DNA from: Prorocentrum cordatum
Taxonomy: Eukaryota; Sar; Dinophyceae; Prorocentrales; Prorocentraceae
Length of the DNA: 39,128 bases
Assembly (NCBI GenBank): GCA_963575745.1
Contig: CAUYUJ010019344.1
Span: forward strand, 142,811 to 181,938
Direction of reading: 5' to 3'
The notes beneath the pieces were generated by a model, which ran no database searches, was not told the DNA's origin, and worked only from the letters and a program-made list of their open reading frames with translations. Positions 35,890-39,128 of this stretch are shown here, in pieces. The translations under genes were made by a program, and so were the position numbers. Position 1 is the first letter of the stretch. Every line of letters starts with the position of its first letter.

Positions 35890-36066
35890 CCATGCGACGT
35901 CCCGATGTTATCAGGACGGCGTCCCTGGAAGTCCCGGCCCTGTCCCCGGGACCGGTGTTCCATCCTGGATCGTTTTGTGGCGCTCCCGATGCCCTGCGAG
36001 GGCCCCCCAGCGCCGAAGGTAGCCAAAAACCTCCCGTCCTGATTTCTGTCACGACGGGATCATGTC
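35890..36066. repeat. Family 2 copy 7
   Basis: Nearly full-length copy: ATCAGGACGGCGTCCCTGG at the left, CCTCCCGTCCTGAT at the right, core GGGACCGGTGTTCCATCCTG. Confidence 0.7.
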
Positions 36067-36071
36067 TGGGC

Positions 36072-36262
36072 GAGGGTCTTTGAGCAGGGACCCACCGTCC
36101 CGGCATTCCTATAGTCCTATCACGAAGTGTTCCTAGAACCCAAAGTGTTCGAATAACAAAGACAATGTTCTTAGAACACAACCCCCACGTGTTCAAACAA
36201 AAGACAGACTCCGCCACAGAAATGCTCTGAGAACATCTCGTGGACACCACACACACGGTTCT
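36072..36262. repeat. Family 6 dispersed repeat, uninterrupted copy
   Basis: Contains in one piece the two parts separately seen at 4565-4655 and 6436-6545. Rich in GTTCTTAGAAC-like palindromes. Confidence 0.65.
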
Positions 36263-36294
36263 CAGAAGCTTAGAGCACCGCTTGGCAGGGCTAT

Positions 36295-36524
36295 CTATAG
36301 GCGAGCCAGGACGCTTCGCCACTGCTCGGCCCCCCCCCCCCCCGGCGACCGGCGGGGATCTCGGCGGGCCGCCGAGGCCGCCGCGTCCTGGGCCTCCCAC
36401 GCGGCGCCGTACCTCGGCGGCGCGCCGGGCCGTGGCCCTCCCCTCGGGAGGGCACCGGGGGGCCGAGCAGCCTCGAACTTCTCCCTGTCACCCCAGAGAT
36501 CCAACGCACAGTCGGGGCGTTGAC
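36295..36524 (-). CDS. Exon-like segment, unknown protein
   Basis: The minus strand reads QRPDCALDLWGDREKFEAAR, PPGALPRGGPRPGAPPRYGA, AWEAQDAAASAARRDPRRSP, a glycine run and AEQWRSVLARL, ending TAG at 36295. Third-position GC is high. As at 445-745, a CCTTAG preceded by pyrimidines inside MITE family 1 (36525-36530) could be the 3' splice site, putting the first 5-6 codons within the element. The glycine run comes from a G homopolymer where length errors are possible. Product unknown. Confidence 0.4.
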
Positions 36525-36683
36525 CTAAGGAACCCTAAAGAAGGAACGAGGCCCCTTTCTCCAAAAGGTAAACTTCGATGTCCCATGGAAAACCTCAGGA
36601 AAACCCTAGGCAAACTGTAAAACAATCAAGGAACACCAAGCCCCTCCCCATCGAAAAGGGTTCCTTCTTCAGCGCCCCGACTG
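36509..36683. mobile_element. MITE family 1, copy 2
   Basis: 175 bp with the same perfect 10-bp ends, CAGTCGGGGC and GCCCCGACTG. TA follows the right end (36684-36685); the left flank is CA, a decayed TA. Orientation and interior match copy 1. Confidence 0.8.
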
Positions 36684-36689
36684 TATTGA

Positions 36690-36865
36690 CAAAAATCAAG
36701 ACGGAGGTGTTTCGCAAATTTCGGCCCCAATTGGGGTCCTCTCCGGGCCTCGGGACCGTCAAGAAACGACTCGGGATGAAAAACCGGTCCTGAGGAATGG
36801 GTCGACTTCAGGGAACCCGGTATTGAAAAAATCACGACATCGGATCTCAGGGACTAGAGACTGTA
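36690..36865. repeat. Family 2 copy 8
   Basis: Full-length copy in the orientation of copy 2; core CGGGACCGTCAAGAAACGAC. It is inverted relative to copy 9 (37210-37385). Confidence 0.75.
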
Positions 36866-36878
36866 TTTTTGAGTCGGC

Positions 36879-36894
36879 GATACCCCGGGGTATC
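36879..36894. other. 16-bp perfect palindrome
   Basis: GATACCCCGGGGTATC. A second, ATAACCCGGGTTAT, is at 37060-37073. Both lie between inverted family 2 copies 8 and 9, in G/C-tract-rich DNA (36866-37209) without a gene. Confidence 0.8.
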
Positions 36895-37209
36895 CCTGGG
36901 GGGGAGGACGGGGCCAGCCGATAACCTAACCTTCGGGCTGTGGGCAGCCGTGCATATACGTCCGCGCCCCCCCCACCCCGGACCTGCACAACCAGCAAGG
37001 TCAAGTTATCCTGGGGGGGGTGGAAGGGGGGGGGTGGAAGGTGAGGGGGGACAAGCCCCATAACCCGGGTTATTATCGCCGGACCCTTGCAAAAACAGCC
37101 TCCTAGGTTGGGCGAGCAGAAATCGAGGACAATCTCAGGGAGGCGCCCTCAGAAACCGAGGGAACCCTCAAGATCGGCATCGAGGCGAGGTGGTGCCAGA
37201 CGCAGGGAA

Positions 37210-37385
37210 AGGGACCCAGAGATCCGATGTCGTGATTTTGTCAATACGGGGTCCCCGGAAGTCTCGACCCATTCCCCAGGACCGGTTTTTCATCCTGAGT
37301 CGTTTTTTGACGGTCCCGAGGCCCGGCGAGGGCCCCTAGGGGCCGAAATTTGAGAAAAACCTCCGTCTTGATTTTTTCAATACGT
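37210..37385. repeat. Family 2 copy 9
   Basis: Full-length copy with core AGGACCGGTTTTTCATCCTG, inverted relative to copy 8 with about 345 bp between them. Confidence 0.75.
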
Positions 37386-37526
37386 TGGATCTTTTGGGAT
37401 AGGTTTTATAAACTGGTAGAGAGATCCGTGTCGGCATCGAACCGCGTACTCGGGGCGGATCGGAGAGCGCGTCGGATCGGGCAGGACCTGCTCGAAGGAG
37501 ACGCAACGGCACAAACATAAACTTCT

Positions 37527-37655
37527 GGCGCTCCGCGCGCACTTCTGGGATCCGCGCTGGGGCCCCCCCCCCTCCCTGGCGCGCGGCGGAGCGCGGCGCC
37601 AGGGGCGCCGCCGTGGGGGGCCCAGCGCGGATCCCAGAAGTGCGCGCGGAGCGCC
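37527..37655. other. Long hairpin, 41-bp arms
   Basis: The left arm begins GGCGCTCCGCGCGCACTTCT (37527) and the right arm ends with its complement (37655). Arms of about 41 bp are practically perfect, with a GC-rich loop of about 47 bases that contains its own GGCGCC hairpin. A fold-back element or MITE end pair is possible. Confidence 0.85.
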
Positions 37656-37814
37656 CACAGTGTATGCTTACAGGCAGAAGCCCTCATAAGGACGCGCGGT
37701 GAGGACGCAAGACCCTTGGAAGCCGAAGTTGGGATTTTTGGGGCGGCGGGCGACGAAAACCTCGAGGACGCAAGAGCAAGGAAGAGCAAGGACGCGAGGG
37801 TACCCTGAGCAAAG

Positions 37815-38090
37815 TCGCGCGTCCTTATTCGGGTTTTTGACTGCATGCGTTTTCTGCGAGCATCGGCACGGAGTCGAAGTCGAAGCGGATCGGCAGCGCC
37901 ACGAGGCACCACGGGGCCATGCACGCACCGGGCCGCTCCGGGCCGCCCGTGGAGGCCCGAGGAGGCCCGGACCAGGTTCTCCCAGAAGGCCTGCCGCGCG
38001 CTTCCCCGGAGCCTCGAGGCGAGCAACGAGGCATCCCACGCCCTGGCGCTCCCGGGGACCCATTGCTGGGCAGCTCTTCGCGCTGCGCCC
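37815..38090 (-). CDS. Exon-like segment with a frame change
   Basis: In one minus-strand frame the sequence from about 38080 to 37950 reads AQQWVPGSARAWDASLLASR, LRGSARQAFWENLVRASSGL; the strong G/C third-position signal then moves to another frame reading CMAPWCLVALPIRFDFDSVP, MLAENACSQKPE and stop. The switch lies around 37915-37950 in GGCCCGG-rich sequence. A small indel, whether mutation or assembly error, or a short intron would explain it. It may belong with segments at 38300-38477 and 38993-39089 to one gene. Product unknown. Confidence 0.35.
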
Positions 38091-38149
38091 AGCCGAGGCT
38101 GCGAGGCCCCCCCCGGAGAGCCGCAGAGAAAGCAAAGAGTCAAAACCCC

Positions 38150-38163
38150 CGACGACGGCGACG

Positions 38164-38198
<35 letters not shown>

Positions 38199-38313
38199 AC
38201 GACGACCACCACCACGAGGACGACGACGACGACGGCGACGGCGACGACCACGACGACGACGACGACGGCGACGGCGACGACGAAGTCGACGACGTCGACG
38301 GCGGCGACGGCGC
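38150..38313. repeat. GAC/GCGACG microsatellite
   Basis: About 160 bp of (ACG)n with GGCGAC and CACCAC variants. It separates two exon-like segments. Confidence 0.9.
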
Positions 38314-38477
38314 GCGCGAAAGGCCCGGCGCGCGCCACGCGGGGCTCGTCGCAGCGCGCTGCCGCCGGCCCCCACGCGCGCTGCCGCCAGGCCTCCGCCC
38401 GTCTGCCTGCGCGCGCAGGCGCGCCTCACCGTCGGCCTCCGCGGGCGCGCCAGCGCGCGCGAGCGCGCGCGCGAGCA
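38314..38477 (-). CDS. Possible exon, unknown protein
   Basis: After CTTCCTCCGCGCAG on the minus strand (acceptor at 38478) the frame reads LARALARAGAPAEADGEARL, RAQADGRRPGGSARGGRRQR with nearly all G/C third positions. It merges into the GAC tract, so the 3' edge is unknown. Composition is alanine and arginine-rich, which weakens the call. Confidence 0.3.
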
Positions 38478-38532
38478 CTGCGCGGAGGAAGCCGCGCCGC
38501 CGCGCAGGCTTCGCGCCCTGGCCCCCTGCATA

Positions 38533-38696
38533 CAGTGGAGGCGAGTCCACAAGAGACCTCCCACAAGAAGCCCAAGCCCTGAGACCCCAGGACGCCCATG
38601 GACTTTTGGTGCGTGGGAACGTCACGCTTTTTCCAATGGCAAGACCATCAAAACCCTGGAGGCAAGCAGGGTGCTTCTTGGCATTGGCCTCCACTT
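38533..38696. mobile_element. MITE family 3, copy 3, with TA duplication
   Basis: 164 bp bounded by CAGTGGAGGC and GCCTCCACTT, flanked by TA on both sides (38531-38532 and 38697-38698). Best evidence that this family is Tc1/mariner-like. It falls between two minus-strand exon-like segments, so it may sit in an intron. Confidence 0.8.
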
Positions 38697-38908
38697 TATG
38701 CTGGGATGCTGAACGAGAGAAGATCGCTACCCTCGGCCGTGCGAGAGAGCGCCCGGCGGCTGCGTGGCGGCGGGCGGCGGGCTCGGAGCTGGCGCCGGGC
38801 GCCCCTCGGAAGGGTCGCCAGGGGGGCCGTCGCGGCCGTCAAGGCCGTCGGGCACCAGGGATCGGCGCACCGAGGGAAGAGGCCTCGAGGCCTCGAGGCG
38901 TCAAGGCA
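38697..38908. other. GC-rich, no clear gene
   Basis: All minus-strand frames are partly open; CCGTCAAGGCCGTC and GCCTCGAGGCCTCGAGGCG repeats are present. Possible intron. Confidence 0.35.
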
Positions 38909-38962
38909 TCGTCGCTGGAGGCCTGCAGGGCGTTCCTTGGCATGGGCCCCCGGCACAGCTCG
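38909..38962. repeat. MITE family 3, truncated copy 4
   Basis: Only the right end is present: CTGGAGGCCTGCAGGGCGTT, then CCTTGGCATGGGCCCCC. Confidence 0.55.
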
Positions 38963-38992
38963 GGGAGCGCCCCCGAGGGCCAGCGGGCTCAC

Positions 38993-39089
38993 GCGTGGCC
39001 CGCCGCCGAGGGCGAGGCCCGCCACCGCCGCCGCCGTCTCCGCAGAGGGCCTGCCGGCCTCGGCACGGAGCGCGCCCACCGTCGGGCGG
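38993..39089 (-). CDS. Internal exon, unknown protein
   Basis: 97 bp on the minus strand between a pyrimidine-rich acceptor (TTGTTTTTCGCGCTCCTCGG then GGCAG) and a good donor, GTGAGC. It reads RPTVGALRAEAGRPSAETAA, AVAGLALGGGPR with all but a few codons ending in G or C. It is the clearest GT-AG-bounded exon in the window. It would be upstream of the segments at 38314-38477 and 37815-38090 in one gene continuing beyond the window. Product unknown. Confidence 0.4.
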
Positions 39090-39128
39090 CTGCCCCGAGG
39101 AGCGCGAAAAACAAGGAGCGAGGCCTCT

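Noticed and set aside
38140-38338. Asp/Val/Ser-rich frames over the GAC tract
   Set aside because: Simple repeat; no support.

Overview
The window looks like nuclear DNA of a dinoflagellate. Several signs agree, though none is decisive alone. Short coding segments have almost only G or C at third codon positions. The one clear gene has, just upstream, a 12-base match to the 3' end of the dinoflagellate spliced leader. A degenerate retrotransposon segment recalls dinoflagellate LINE reverse transcriptases. Small inverted-repeat elements lie inside or against split coding segments, as introners do. Well over half of the window is repeats. There is one 100-N assembly gap (12615-12714). I saw no tRNA, rRNA, CRISPR array, operon or bacterial-type gene.

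Layout. 1-4.45 kb: small non-autonomous elements of four families around two split coding segments on the minus strand and a LINE remnant. 4.56-6.55 kb: a 35-bp minisatellite of about 38 units, interrupted by a fold-back element; the whole block appears inserted into another dispersed repeat. 6.7-11.1 kb: more element copies, a minus-strand segment for a membrane-anchored protein, and a 44-bp palindrome. 11.1-13.5 kb: GATAA-type repeats, a 152-bp satellite, GA/CT tracts, the gap, and a 530-bp GAT/ATC inverted microsatellite. 13.5-16.3 kb: a possible plus-strand segment and the best gene, a minus-strand SAM-dependent methyltransferase. 16.4-24.6 kb: two AT-rich arms in inverted orientation flanking GGGGCC-type minisatellites, an array of seven imperfect palindromes, and a satellite of about 20 units of roughly 100 bp. 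24.6-27 kb: a 431-bp tandem duplication and a 75-bp array. 27-30.2 kb: an intact unknown 271-aa minus-strand gene and nearby exon-like segments. 30.3-35.5 kb: microsatellites, C/G-tract inverted repeats and a duplicated composite unit. 35.5-39.1 kb: element copies, a long hairpin, and exon-like segments of one or more minus-strand genes running off the right end.

Nearly all supported coding signal is on the minus strand, in keeping with the co-directional gene clusters known in dinoflagellates. Only the methyltransferase has a function that can be named. The other coding calls rest on third-position composition, protein-like reading and splice-like edges, and carry modest confidence. Long open frames across GAG, CAT, ACC, GAC and GGGGCC repeats are products of periodic sequence and are not annotated as genes.
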